64,000 nucleotides of DNA from Pseudovibrio flavus (GTDB taxonomy: Bacteria; Pseudomonadota; Alphaproteobacteria; Rhizobiales; Stappiaceae). The translations under genes were made by a program, and so were the position numbers. Positions 18,692-26,640 of the stretch are shown here, in pieces. Every line of letters starts with the position of its first letter. Position 1 is the first letter of the stretch. The notes under the pieces are model-generated. The model saw only the letters and a program-made list of their open reading frames with translations. It did no database searches and was not told the origin of the DNA. The stretch is taken from positions 231,042-295,041 of the forward strand of contig NZ_SMMA01000065.1 in the NCBI RefSeq assembly GCF_009711345.1. Reading direction: 5' to 3'.

Positions 18692-18735
18692 TAGGCTCCG
18701 AAAGGCAAATACCCTTCGGATAACCCTGAAAGACT

Positions 18736-18775
18736 AAGAGCGTCGCGGTGACCTTTTTATACCGCAGACGCTCTT
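18736..18775. terminator. Long inverted repeat between converging genes
   Basis: Arms AAGAGCGTCGCGGT (18736-18749) and ACCGC-A-GACGCTCTT (18761-18775) pair over 14 bp with one bulged A, around an 11-base loop. It lies after the TIGR02186 gene and overlaps the last codons of pdeM on the other strand. No T-run follows on either side. It is a likely end-of-transcript hairpin for the rightward operon. Confidence 0.6.
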
Positions 18776-19503
18776 GCTGTATCTGGAGTGAGCTTACTTG
18801 CTGCAAACGGATAAAGCCGCCCTGTACCCAGCATAAAGACCGAGAACCGGCTCTGGCTGAAGACTGGCTGCCATGCAGCATCAAGAACATTAAGCCCGCC
18901 AGTCAGCGCACCAAAGGCTGGCAGAACAAGACGGCGACCATCTGTTGCAAAGCATGGACGGCGAATGCTGCGGCCCTTGCGACGAACCTTGGCTGCCGGG
19001 TGCAGGTGTCCGCATATTTCGCCTGATACGACGCCTTCGCTTGGCTCGTGGCAGAAGGTGAGGCTGCGGATTTGCAGCGTCTCGACAACATCACCGCAAT
19101 AGCTCGCTGGAATGGTCTTGTCGTGGTTGCCCGTAATCCATACCCATTCACGGCCGATCTGCATGGTCTTCAACATTGCGCGATAGGCAGCTGGTAAACA
19201 GTCAGCGCCTTTCTCGTCGTGGAAACTATCGCCAAGAGCGATCACGCGCTTCGGTTGGAAAATGGTGATAAGGCCGGAAAGGCGTTCCAGCGTAGCGCCG
19301 GTGTCGTAGGGTGGCAGCATCTGGCCACGGCGGGCAAAGCTTGCCCCTTTTTCCATATGCAGGTCTGAAACCACAAGCGTATGCTCTTCCGGCCACCAAA
19401 GGGCACCGCCATCATGCAGGCCAACGGTTTCATTGCCGATAGATACGTCGTGACAAACAGGCACAGGTAGACTCAAATATGACTGGGCGGTTGAGAAACT
19501 CAC
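18757..19503 (-). CDS. pdeM: Ligase-associated DNA damage response endonuclease PdeM
   Basis: Calcineurin-like metallophosphoesterase of 248 aa. The metal-binding blocks are in order: DLHMEKGASFA (DxH), GDSFHDEKG (GDxxH), GNHDKT (GNHD) and CGHLHPAAK (GHxH). In the known cluster this enzyme acts with a helicase, an exonuclease and an ATP-dependent ligase in DNA damage repair. The GTG start at 19503 overlaps the helicase stop by four bases (GTGA), so translation is coupled to the upstream helicase. Confidence 0.93.
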   Translation of the reverse strand: MSFSTAQSYLSLPVPVCHDVSIGNETVGLHDGGALWWPEEHTLVVSDLHMEKGASFARRGQMLPPYDTGATLERLSGLITIFQPKRVIALGDSFHDEKGADCLPAAYRAMLKTMQIGREWVWITGNHDKTIPASYCGDVVETLQIRSLTFCHEPSEGVVSGEICGHLHPAAKVRRKGRSIRRPCFATDGRRLVLPAFGALTGGLNVLDAAWQPVFSQSRFSVFMLGTGRLYPFAASKLTPDTARASAV

Positions 19504-22025
19504 GCCATGGCCTCCTCGATCAGGTCATCCGCTGCTTCTAGTAGAAGCGCTTCATTTGCATCTCCTGAAACCGATACGCGGCCAATTTCTAACAGTACTG
19601 GAACAGCCAATGGCGAGATACGACTAAGAACACTATGGTCGATTCTCCCCTGAATTCTACTAAGAAACACACCTAGCCTCGAAATATCCAAATGTCCTGA
19701 TGCCGCATCGTTCCAAGTGGCTTTCAGCAGCAAGTGGTCGGGTTCGTGGCCGCGCAGCACGTCATAAATCAAGTCTGAGCTGATGGTGAGTTGACGCCCT
19801 GTCTTCTCCTTACCCGGATGACGTCTCTCTATAAGCCCTGCAATAATGGCACAATCACGGAAAGAGCGCTTCAAAAGCGCGCTTTCAGCAAGCCACGCAT
19901 CCAGATCATCGCCAAGCATGTCTTCGTCAAACAGTCCCGTTAGTGAGAAGCGCCCCGCTTGGATAGCAAGCCCTACATCCTTTAGGGACCATATGGCGAG
20001 GGAGTAGTCCGTCGCGCTGAAGCCAAGTGGTTGTAGCCCCGCGCGTTCCATGCGCCGTGTTAGCAACATGCCAAGGGTCTGGTGGGCAAGCCGCCCTTCA
20101 AACGGGTAACAAACAAGGTAATGCTTGTCGTTACGTGGGAAGGTTTCCACCAGTAGTCGCTCTTTATCCGGCAGACGTGATTTGAGCTGCTGGATTTGCA
20201 GCCATTCCTGCACCTGCTCGGGCAGACCAGACCAGCGCTTCGGGTTTGCCAGCATAGCCCGCACCCGCTCTGCCAGATAAGTGGAGAGGGGAAACTTGCC
20301 ACCGGCAAAGCTTGGTATCTTCGGCTCACTGGAATTGCTGCGCGAAACGTAGGCCTCGTTTTCGATGATCGTTTCAAAGCGCACAATCTCACCGCCAAAG
20401 ACAAAGGTGTCGCCGGGTTGAAGCTGTTCCAAAAACCACTCTTCAACTTCACCGAGGTAACGCCCGCCACGCCCAAGCGGGCGCTTGCGAGCAGCTCCGC
20501 CTTTGATCAGGCGAACCCTTAGGACGGGCGCTTCTACAATCGTGCCCACGTTAAGGCGGTACTGCTGTGCAAAGCGTGGATGGGAAATGCGGTAGGTGCC
20601 GTCTTTGTTTTGGCGTAGCTTGGAGTAATGGTCATAGACCCGCAGCGCGTACCCACCGGTTGAAACAAACTCCAGCGCCTTGTCAAAGTCCGCTCGGCTG
20701 AGGTCACGGTAAGTTTCAGCGCTGGTAATCTCGCCGTAGAGAGCATCAGCCTCAAAAGGCTCTGCGCACGCCATACCCCATATATGCTGGGCTAGCACAT
20801 CCAGAGCACCAACACGAAGGGGCGGGGTATCTTGATATCCTTGGCTGGAGGCCTCTAGCGCCGCCTGACACTCCAGCACTTCAAAACGGTTTGCTGGAAC
20901 GAGCAGCGCCTTAGACGGCTCGTTCATGCGGTGGTTGGCGCGCCCAATGCGCTGAGCTAGGCGGCTGGCGCCCTTTGGCGCTCCCACGTTGATAACGAGG
21001 TCGATGTCGCCCCAGTCGATGCCAAGATCAAGGGAAGAGGTACATACAACACCTTTCAAGCTACCCGAAGCCATAGCTGCTTCCACCTTGCGGCGCTGGC
21101 CTACATCCAGTGAGCCATGGTGCAGGGCAATCGGCAACGTATCCTCGTTTATGCGCCACAGGTCTTGAAACAGCATTTCCGCTTGCGAACGCGTATTAAC
21201 GAAAACTAGAGTTGTGCGGTGCTCTTTGATCTGCTCGTAAATCTCATGAAGGGCATAACGGGCGCTGTGTCCAGACCACGGCAACCGCTCGCGGGTCTCA
21301 AGAATGTCGATGTGCGGCTTTGCGCCCGCTTCGGCAACAACAAGGGCGCTGCGCTCGCGCTTGCGGCACTCACCCAAAAAGGCGCTCGGTTGGGCAACAA
21401 GGTAGGCGCGCAAGGCATCAGGGTCTGCAACGGTTGCAGAAAGGCCCACACAGCGCACGTTTGGTGCAATCCTTCGCAGTCGCGTCAGGCCAAGCGCTAG
21501 CAAGTCTCCGCGCTTGGAGGTAACAAGCTCGTGCAGCTCATCAAGAACAATCGTTTTCAGCCCCTTGAATAGGGTCTCGCTTGCCTTGTCAGAAAGCAGC
21601 AGGGCGATCTGTTCCGGTGTTGTGAGCAGAATGTCAGGGGGAAGGCGCTTCTGCCTCTGCCGCTTATGGGCAGGCGTATCACCCGTACGCGTCTCGACAG
21701 AAATGGGAAGCTCCATCTCCTGAATAGGCGTTTCCAGGTTACGGGCAATATCCGTCGCCAATGCCTTCAACGGGGAGATGTAGAGCGTGTGAACAGAGGT
21801 CGGTAGGCCTGCCTTCTTACGTTTGGCTTTTGCCTCTTGCCCCTGTCGTTCATTGTAAAGGTCTATAAGCGTTGGCAGAAAACCCGCCAGCGTTTTACCG
21901 GCACCGGTTGGAGCAATAAGAAGGGCAGAGCTGCCGTCTCTTACCGTGCTAAGCAGCTCGCTCTGGTGCGGGCGAATGTGCCAGCCGCGAGAGGTAAACC
22001 ACTTGTCAAAATGCTCAGGGATCAC
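19500..22025 (-). CDS. Ligase-associated DNA damage response DEXH-box helicase (Lhr family)
   Basis: Superfamily 2 helicase of 841 aa. It has Walker A APTGAGKTLAGF near residue 40, the DEXH box LDELHEL, the motif III SATVADPDAL, motif VI in RIGRANHRMNE, and the winged-helix and C-terminal Lhr extension. Members of this branch unwind DNA beside the MBL-fold exonuclease and PdeM. The start is GTG at 22025 with GAGG nine bases before it. It heads a two-gene leftward operon with pdeM and is divergent from the exonuclease gene, with 123 bases between the starts. Confidence 0.94.
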   Translation of the reverse strand: MIPEHFDKWFTSRGWHIRPHQSELLSTVRDGSSALLIAPTGAGKTLAGFLPTLIDLYNERQGQEAKAKRKKAGLPTSVHTLYISPLKALATDIARNLETPIQEMELPISVETRTGDTPAHKRQRQKRLPPDILLTTPEQIALLLSDKASETLFKGLKTIVLDELHELVTSKRGDLLALGLTRLRRIAPNVRCVGLSATVADPDALRAYLVAQPSAFLGECRKRERSALVVAEAGAKPHIDILETRERLPWSGHSARYALHEIYEQIKEHRTTLVFVNTRSQAEMLFQDLWRINEDTLPIALHHGSLDVGQRRKVEAAMASGSLKGVVCTSSLDLGIDWGDIDLVINVGAPKGASRLAQRIGRANHRMNEPSKALLVPANRFEVLECQAALEASSQGYQDTPPLRVGALDVLAQHIWGMACAEPFEADALYGEITSAETYRDLSRADFDKALEFVSTGGYALRVYDHYSKLRQNKDGTYRISHPRFAQQYRLNVGTIVEAPVLRVRLIKGGAARKRPLGRGGRYLGEVEEWFLEQLQPGDTFVFGGEIVRFETIIENEAYVSRSNSSEPKIPSFAGGKFPLSTYLAERVRAMLANPKRWSGLPEQVQEWLQIQQLKSRLPDKERLLVETFPRNDKHYLVCYPFEGRLAHQTLGMLLTRRMERAGLQPLGFSATDYSLAIWSLKDVGLAIQAGRFSLTGLFDEDMLGDDLDAWLAESALLKRSFRDCAIIAGLIERRHPGKEKTGRQLTISSDLIYDVLRGHEPDHLLLKATWNDAASGHLDISRLGVFLSRIQGRIDHSVLSRISPLAVPVLLEIGRVSVSGDANEALLLEAADDLIEEAMA

Positions 22026-22145
22026 CTGATCTGCCTCGCTGCTCAGCTTGCCGTTAGCCTGAATTTACGCTGTTGGGGGTTTAAACGACCACCTTACTCT
22101 GTCATAACCTTATTGGGGTAAAAAGGGAACAGACGAGCGGGGTAT

Positions 22146-22159
22146 GGTGTGTACACACC
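22146..22159. promoter_or_regulatory. 14-bp perfect palindrome over the exonuclease start codon
   Basis: GGTGTGTACACACC is exactly self-complementary and contains the proposed GTG start at 22149. It lies in the divergent helicase/exonuclease control region. It could be an operator, or chance. No LexA-type site of alphaproteobacteria (GTTC-N7-GTTC) is visible nearby. Confidence 0.3.
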
Positions 22160-23144
22160 TTCAAAACAGGTAAGGGCACTGCTGCAAAACACACCTGCTG
22201 GTCTTTACTGTCCGCTGGGCGACTTCTTCATTGACCCCATGCGCAAGGTGCACCGCGCTGTTGTTACCCACGCCCATGCCGACCATGCACGCGCAGGCCA
22301 TGATACCGTATTCGCAACACCGGAAACTTTAGCGATCATGGAAGCGCGCTTGGGGCGAAAGTTTGCCGCAAACCCAATGCCCCGCGGATATGGCGAAACG
22401 CTGCAACTGGACGATACGGCGGTCTCCCTTCATTCGGCAGGGCATGTGCTTGGTTCCGCTCAGGTGCTCATAGAGCATGACGGCTTTCGCGTTGTCGCTT
22501 CTGGTGACTACAAGCGAAGCGACGACCCAACCTGCGTGCCCTTTGAAGTGGTGCCCTGTGATGCGTTCGTTACTGAGGCGACTTTTGCCCTTCCTGCGTT
22601 CAGCTTTCCGCCAGCGCTTGAGGAGATGGATAAGCTTTTGACGTCCCTCAGGCTCTTTCCTGATTATACGCACATCATTGGCGCTTATTCCTTCGGAAAG
22701 ACGCAGCGAATGATGGGATTGCTACGCCAGAAGGGATGGCACGAGACGATTTACGTTCACCCGACTTTGATGCCGATCTGTAAGCTTTACGAGTGCTTTG
22801 GCGTAGACCTTGGGCCACTTGAGATACTGAGCGACAAAGCCTTGCCTAATCACGTGCCGCTCGCGTTTTGCCCGCCATCGGCACTGACTTCCGGCTTTGC
22901 CGACCAGTTCGCCAAGCATCGTATTGTTGCAGCGTCCGGTTGGCTTCATGGTGGACCGCAGGCACGTGGCAGCAATGCTCAGGTCAAAATGGCAATTTCA
23001 GACCATGCAGGCTGGCCGGAACTTTGCGAAACCATAGAGCACACAGGAGCTAGAGAAGTGCTTGTAACCCATGGCGACGAGACGGCGTTAAGCCTGTGGG
23101 GGCGCAAAAATGGCGTGAATGCCTACGCTCTCTCCAGCTTGTGA
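22149..23144 (+). CDS. Ligase-associated DNA damage response exonuclease (metallo-beta-lactamase fold)
   Basis: A 331-aa nuclease of the beta-CASP/SNM1-like MBL group. The zinc motif is THAHADHARAG, followed by SAGHVLGSAQVLIEH, SGDYKRSDDP and, near the end, a further histidine in VTHGDETAL. The family cooperates with the Lhr helicase, PdeM and an ATP-dependent ligase. The start is GTG at 22149, giving YTPSKQVRALL, a typical opening for the group. In most genomes the ligase gene follows directly; here an NTF2-like gene and then a degenerate ligase homologue follow. Confidence 0.92.
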   Translation: MYTPSKQVRALLQNTPAGLYCPLGDFFIDPMRKVHRAVVTHAHADHARAGHDTVFATPETLAIMEARLGRKFAANPMPRGYGETLQLDDTAVSLHSAGHVLGSAQVLIEHDGFRVVASGDYKRSDDPTCVPFEVVPCDAFVTEATFALPAFSFPPALEEMDKLLTSLRLFPDYTHIIGAYSFGKTQRMMGLLRQKGWHETIYVHPTLMPICKLYECFGVDLGPLEILSDKALPNHVPLAFCPPSALTSGFADQFAKHRIVAASGWLHGGPQARGSNAQVKMAISDHAGWPELCETIEHTGAREVLVTHGDETALSLWGRKNGVNAYALSSL

Positions 23145-23279
23145 TGGATTAGCGCTTACCAATTGCGGGGAAATGCTGTTCCCCTTCAACTCTTGTAGTG
23201 ACAAAGCTGCATTTTTCTTGTTTCTTTCGAGCCAAGAATATTTTCCCTTCACGGGCTGGGATTAACAAGCGCCGCCCAA

Positions 23280-23690
23280 ATGAAGAAAGCAATACCGATG
23301 ACTGATGCTGAGGATCTTGAACTGGCCGTAAACGAGCTGTTTGACCGTTATGCAGATGGCTACGAAGATTACGACCCGCAGGCAATCGCAAGCTGTTTTG
23401 CCTACCCGACTGTTATCTGGCAGTTGGAAGAAGGCCACATCTTTCGCGACAACGAAGAACTGATTGAAAACCTCGACGCTCTGCTGGATGTTCACCGTGA
23501 GTACGGCATCATGCAGTCCGTCTACGAAGTGGTATCTGTAGACGTAAACGGTAACTCCGCTTTCGTTACTCTGGACTGGCAGCAGGAAGATGAAGAAGGC
23601 GATGTGGTCTTTGATTTCACTTGCCACTACGTTCTCATGCTTCTTGAAGGTGAATGGAAAATCGCAACCATCATCAACGAGCCTAACTAA
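23280..23690 (+). CDS. NTF2-like / SnoaL-fold protein of unknown function
   Basis: A small acidic 136-aa protein. The sequence ELFDRYADGYEDYDPQAIAS, the block HIFRDNEELIENLDALLD, and the ending VLMLLEGEWKIATIINEPN fit the cone-shaped NTF2-like fold of SnoaL and DUF4440 proteins. No catalytic residues are obvious. Start codons at 23280 and 23298 (MTDAEDLEL) are both possible; neither has a strong Shine-Dalgarno. It lies between the exonuclease and the ligase-like gene, only 21 bases before the latter, so it is probably co-transcribed with it. Its role in that cluster is unknown. Confidence 0.8.
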   Translation: MKKAIPMTDAEDLELAVNELFDRYADGYEDYDPQAIASCFAYPTVIWQLEEGHIFRDNEELIENLDALLDVHREYGIMQSVYEVVSVDVNGNSAFVTLDWQQEDEEGDVVFDFTCHYVLMLLEGEWKIATIINEPN

Positions 23691-23711
23691 AAGGCTCTAA
23701 GGGGAGGGGAC

Positions 23712-25295
23712 ATGAAGGCCTTTTCAGCGCTGGTTGAAGCGCTTGAGAGTGACAAGTCCCCCACCGCACGAGAGCGGTACCTCGCTGCCTTTCTGGCGGA
23801 AAATGATAGGTCTGAATGTGAAGTAGCGCTGGGCGTATTGTCTGGCGCTTTTTCTTTGTTAAAGGCCGTTCGCCCTAAACTTCTCGAAGCCGTGTCGTCT
23901 AAACGGCTTGATGCTGAGTACGCGGCTCTTTCCAAAAGCTTCTTGAAGGACCAGCGCGAAACCATCGCGCTCAACTGGCCCGTAACCTCTTTTGATGACG
24001 GTTTGAGCCTTTCAGATGCTTGGCAGCGATGGCAGACCGCAGCTAAGGGCGACCAGGAGGCAGCACTAGAAGCTCTGCTGGATGAATGCGCCCCGCAAGC
24101 GCGACTTGTATTGATAAAGCTCCTTTCCGGTTCCCTCAGTGGGCTAATAGCTCCGCGAGATGTATGGGCAGCGCTTTTCCGTTACAGCGGAAAGGGCATC
24201 TCCGAGATCGCGTGGAATTGGCATTTTCTGAACGGTGACCTTGCCGCCATGTTCTCATGGCTAGAGGATAAAGCGGCCCTAGAGATGGAGAGCGATCACG
24301 CTGGCTTCGTCCAGGCATCCCAATGGGTTGAAGGTGAGGCACGGGCGATCCTCACAGCGGGTAGTGAACGCGATTTCCTCCACTGTGAGCCTCTACCGGA
24401 AGGCGTTGATCTCGTTATTTCAATCAGCGCGAATGGCAGATGCCGTATCTATACAGAAGAGGGCTCAGAGGTAACCGCTGCCTTTGATGAAATGGCTGGG
24501 GTCTTGAGGGGAGAAGCGGTCATCTTCGCCCGCTTGAGCCTTGAAAGGGACGGGCATGCCGTTGTTGCATCCGACCTCCTAAAGCTACTCAGCAAGAAAA
24601 AGGTAGAGTTGCTTTCTCAAGGCGAGGTCACAATTACTCTTCTGGATCGACTATTGCCGCCGGTTGGTGATCTGCACCACCAGCCTTTCTTGCAAAGGCG
24701 GCAGTTCCTCACAGGTTGGCAAGAGCAACAAACGCCTGAGTGGCGGCAGTTCCTTGTTTGCTCGCCTATCAGGTCGGGGGAAGATGCAACTCACTCAGCA
24801 AAAGGAAACAGCCTCAATCGCCTCGCGCTTTGGGCGGAGGAGCCAGATACGAATGGCGATCTTACCGAGGTTCGTTACACGCTCAAGCCAGCGCCGCTTC
24901 TTCTTGTCGGGCAAGTGATGCATGTAAGCTTCATGGGCGCACTGAACGCTGGCAGAGAAGTGGAGATAACCATTGGCCTTTGGCATCAGGTGGAGGGCGA
25001 GCAGACTGCCCTTATGCCCGTGGCAAAAGCCAGTTACCGGCCAGAAAAAGAAATCGCTGCCCAGCTTGCTGCCTATGTAAAAGCGCAGAGCGTTGGCCGT
25101 TTCGGCCCCCTGCGGGAACTTCACCAAAAGCCGGATCATTTGCTCGCTGCCAGAATCAGCTACACCGGCGCGGCCAAAGCTCCGCGCAGAAAATCCGGCC
25201 TTCAGCTTCATGACGTGCTTTTGGAAGAGCTGTTCTTCTCCATTGAGGCGTTGGATGCACCAAATCTGAACGATCTGCATTCAACTTTGTTCTAA
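23712..25295 (+). CDS. Degenerate homologue of the ligase-associated (cisplatin-response) ATP-dependent DNA ligase; catalytic motifs lost
   Basis: A 527-aa intact reading frame after GGGGAGGGGAC. From remembered family members, residues 1-90 fit the ligase N-terminal domain (end RETIALNWP versus SETVALMWP) and 98-188 fit LLKLVTG...LFAWLEG (here LIKLLSG...MFSWLEDKA). The C-terminus fits the OB-fold end (RFGPLREL for RFGPVR; RRKSGLQL for RHKSG). The nucleotidyltransferase core is changed. At 225-237, where KWDGIR should be, there is CEPLPEGVDLVIS, with no lysine. DGE is RGE (266-268). The EGxMLK region (369-375) reads NRLALWA. It should therefore not form ligase-AMP. It occupies the ligase position of the cluster. 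Confidence 0.8.
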   Translation: MKAFSALVEALESDKSPTARERYLAAFLAENDRSECEVALGVLSGAFSLLKAVRPKLLEAVSSKRLDAEYAALSKSFLKDQRETIALNWPVTSFDDGLSLSDAWQRWQTAAKGDQEAALEALLDECAPQARLVLIKLLSGSLSGLIAPRDVWAALFRYSGKGISEIAWNWHFLNGDLAAMFSWLEDKAALEMESDHAGFVQASQWVEGEARAILTAGSERDFLHCEPLPEGVDLVISISANGRCRIYTEEGSEVTAAFDEMAGVLRGEAVIFARLSLERDGHAVVASDLLKLLSKKKVELLSQGEVTITLLDRLLPPVGDLHHQPFLQRRQFLTGWQEQQTPEWRQFLVCSPIRSGEDATHSAKGNSLNRLALWAEEPDTNGDLTEVRYTLKPAPLLLVGQVMHVSFMGALNAGREVEITIGLWHQVEGEQTALMPVAKASYRPEKEIAAQLAAYVKAQSVGRFGPLRELHQKPDHLLAARISYTGAAKAPRRKSGLQLHDVLLEELFFSIEALDAPNLNDLHSTLF

Positions 25296-25368
25296 GGGTC
25301 ATCTTGGAGGGATAGACACGTCACAGCCGCTTGTTCAGGATTGAGCCCAAATCTCTAAGGAGCGACCA

Positions 25369-25989
25369 ATGACTGCCCGTATCGACTATTTCTACACCTG
25401 CATTTCGCCTTGGGCCTACCTTGGCCATCGTGCGCTACTCGATATGGCAGCAAAACACGGGGCAGAGGTGTTCTTCCGTCCGGTTGATCTTTCCAAAGTC
25501 TTTGAAGTGTCCGGTGGTCTGCCGCTTGGCCAGCGTCATCCGGCGCGCCAACGCTATCGCTTTATTGAACTTCAGCGCTGGCAGGAAAAGCGCAATGTTC
25601 CGCTAAACTTCAAGCCGGAGTTTTTCCCGACAAGCCCTCGCCTTGCAGACCTTGTTGCAATCGCTGTGCAGCAAAACGGCGGTCCGGTTGGCGATTATCA
25701 GGAAAAGGCATTTCAGGCTGTTTGGGCGCACAACAAAAACGTGGCTGAAGAAGGCGTGATTGCAGAAATCCTAACCTCTCTCGGGCAAGACAGCGATGCG
25801 CTTATCGAGCAGGCTGGAGCACAGGCAACGGTGGACCAGCTGGCAGCAAACACGCAAATGGCTATCGAACAGGATGTGGTCGGCTCGCCGGGTTACCTTC
25901 TGAATGGTGAGCCATTCTGGGGGCAGGACCGGTTGGATCTGCTGGCAGATGCTCTCGAAAGCGGCCGCGCTCCGTTTCACACTTTATAA
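25369..25989 (+). CDS. 2-hydroxychromene-2-carboxylate isomerase family protein (DsbA fold, kappa GST-like)
   Basis: A 206-aa protein starting ARIDYFYTCISPWAYLGHRA, the typical opening of the HCCA isomerase/kappa glutathione transferase family. An internal helical insertion follows, then a late NTQMAIEQDVVGSPGYLLNG with the cis-proline (VGSPGYLL). Family members isomerise aromatic catabolites using glutathione, though many act on unknown substrates. There is no aromatic catabolic operon here, so the role is open. The ATG at 25369 follows AAGGAG. It appears to be a single gene. Confidence 0.88.
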   Translation: MTARIDYFYTCISPWAYLGHRALLDMAAKHGAEVFFRPVDLSKVFEVSGGLPLGQRHPARQRYRFIELQRWQEKRNVPLNFKPEFFPTSPRLADLVAIAVQQNGGPVGDYQEKAFQAVWAHNKNVAEEGVIAEILTSLGQDSDALIEQAGAQATVDQLAANTQMAIEQDVVGSPGYLLNGEPFWGQDRLDLLADALESGRAPFHTL

Positions 25990-26053
25990 GCGGGCCGTCC
26001 TGTGCTTGAATGTATGAATTAACACTTATGGTGGAATTCAGAAGTTATTGCGC

Positions 26054-26563
26054 ATGACCTTGCTCTCAAAGCCCGTCAAACTGGCTCTATTGCCCTTCCT
26101 ATTCATGGCAGGCGCTGCGGTTGCGCAGCCCGATGCCCGCTTTACCCTTGTACAAACGGAAAAGGGCATGATGCGGCTTGATAAGGAAAACGGGCAGGTT
26201 TCCTATTGCCTAGATAAAGGCGGGCAATTGGTTTGCGAGCCATCGGTTGATGCCATTCTTGCTTATGAGGCGGAGATTGAGCGGCTGGAGCGCGAAAACA
26301 GCAAACTTAGGAAAGACCTTTCCGGCCTGCAAAAAAAGTTGCAAGGCCTCTCGGAATTAGCGGGGCAGGCAGCAGAGCGTGAAGAAAAACCTTTGCCGCG
26401 AAAATCCAGCGAGCAGTCCAAATGGCTCGGGCCAGAGCAGGAGCAACAGTTGGATGAAGCCTTCGACTTTGCAGAAAACGCAATGCGTCGCTTCTTCAAT
26501 ATGGTTGAAGGGTTAAAGCAGGATACAGAAGACGGTGGTTCTAACAGTGATCAGGCCAACTAG
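26054..26563 (+). CDS. Secreted coiled-coil protein of unknown function
   Basis: A 169-aa protein from the ATG at 26054; a TTG lies two codons earlier. It has an N-terminal signal peptide (hydrophobic core LALLPFLFMAGAAVA, cleavage likely after AQA/AVA). A short beta-rich segment follows with two cysteines (VSYCLDKGGQLVCEP) that could form a disulfide. Next is a coiled coil (about residues 70-105, YEAEIERLERENSKLRKDL) and an acidic tail. The location is probably periplasmic. I do not recognise a named family. It is followed by a terminator and a convergent thioesterase gene. Confidence 0.8.
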   Translation: MTLLSKPVKLALLPFLFMAGAAVAQPDARFTLVQTEKGMMRLDKENGQVSYCLDKGGQLVCEPSVDAILAYEAEIERLERENSKLRKDLSGLQKKLQGLSELAGQAAEREEKPLPRKSSEQSKWLGPEQEQQLDEAFDFAENAMRRFFNMVEGLKQDTEDGGSNSDQAN

Positions 26564-26586
26564 CTGACTGATTGGGAACGCCGCTT

Positions 26587-26623
26587 ACAAAAAAGCCACC
26601 GTTTGTAGCGGCGGCTTTTTTGT
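26587..26623. terminator. Bidirectional Rho-independent terminator
   Basis: A run of A, then GCCACCG (26595-26601), a seven-base loop, CGGCGGC and a run of T form a hairpin flanked by A and T tracts. It serves both the rightward secreted-protein gene and the leftward thioesterase gene. One base pair is A-C on the plus strand but G-U on the minus strand, so it is stronger leftward. Confidence 0.9.
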
Positions 26624-26640
26624 TTAATGCTTTGAGGTAG

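Noticed and set aside
24740-25213. A 157-codon frame overlapping the 3' half of the ligase-like gene, considered as a sign of a frameshift in a real ligase
   Set aside because: The main frame continues to match the ligase C-terminal domain (RFGPLREL, KSGLQL) through this part, while the alternative frame carries no ligase motif such as EGxMLK or KWK.
23712-25295. Calling the ligase-like gene a decayed pseudogene
   Set aside because: The frame is uninterrupted over 527 codons with a good ribosome site and normal family length; decay would be expected to leave stops or frameshifts.
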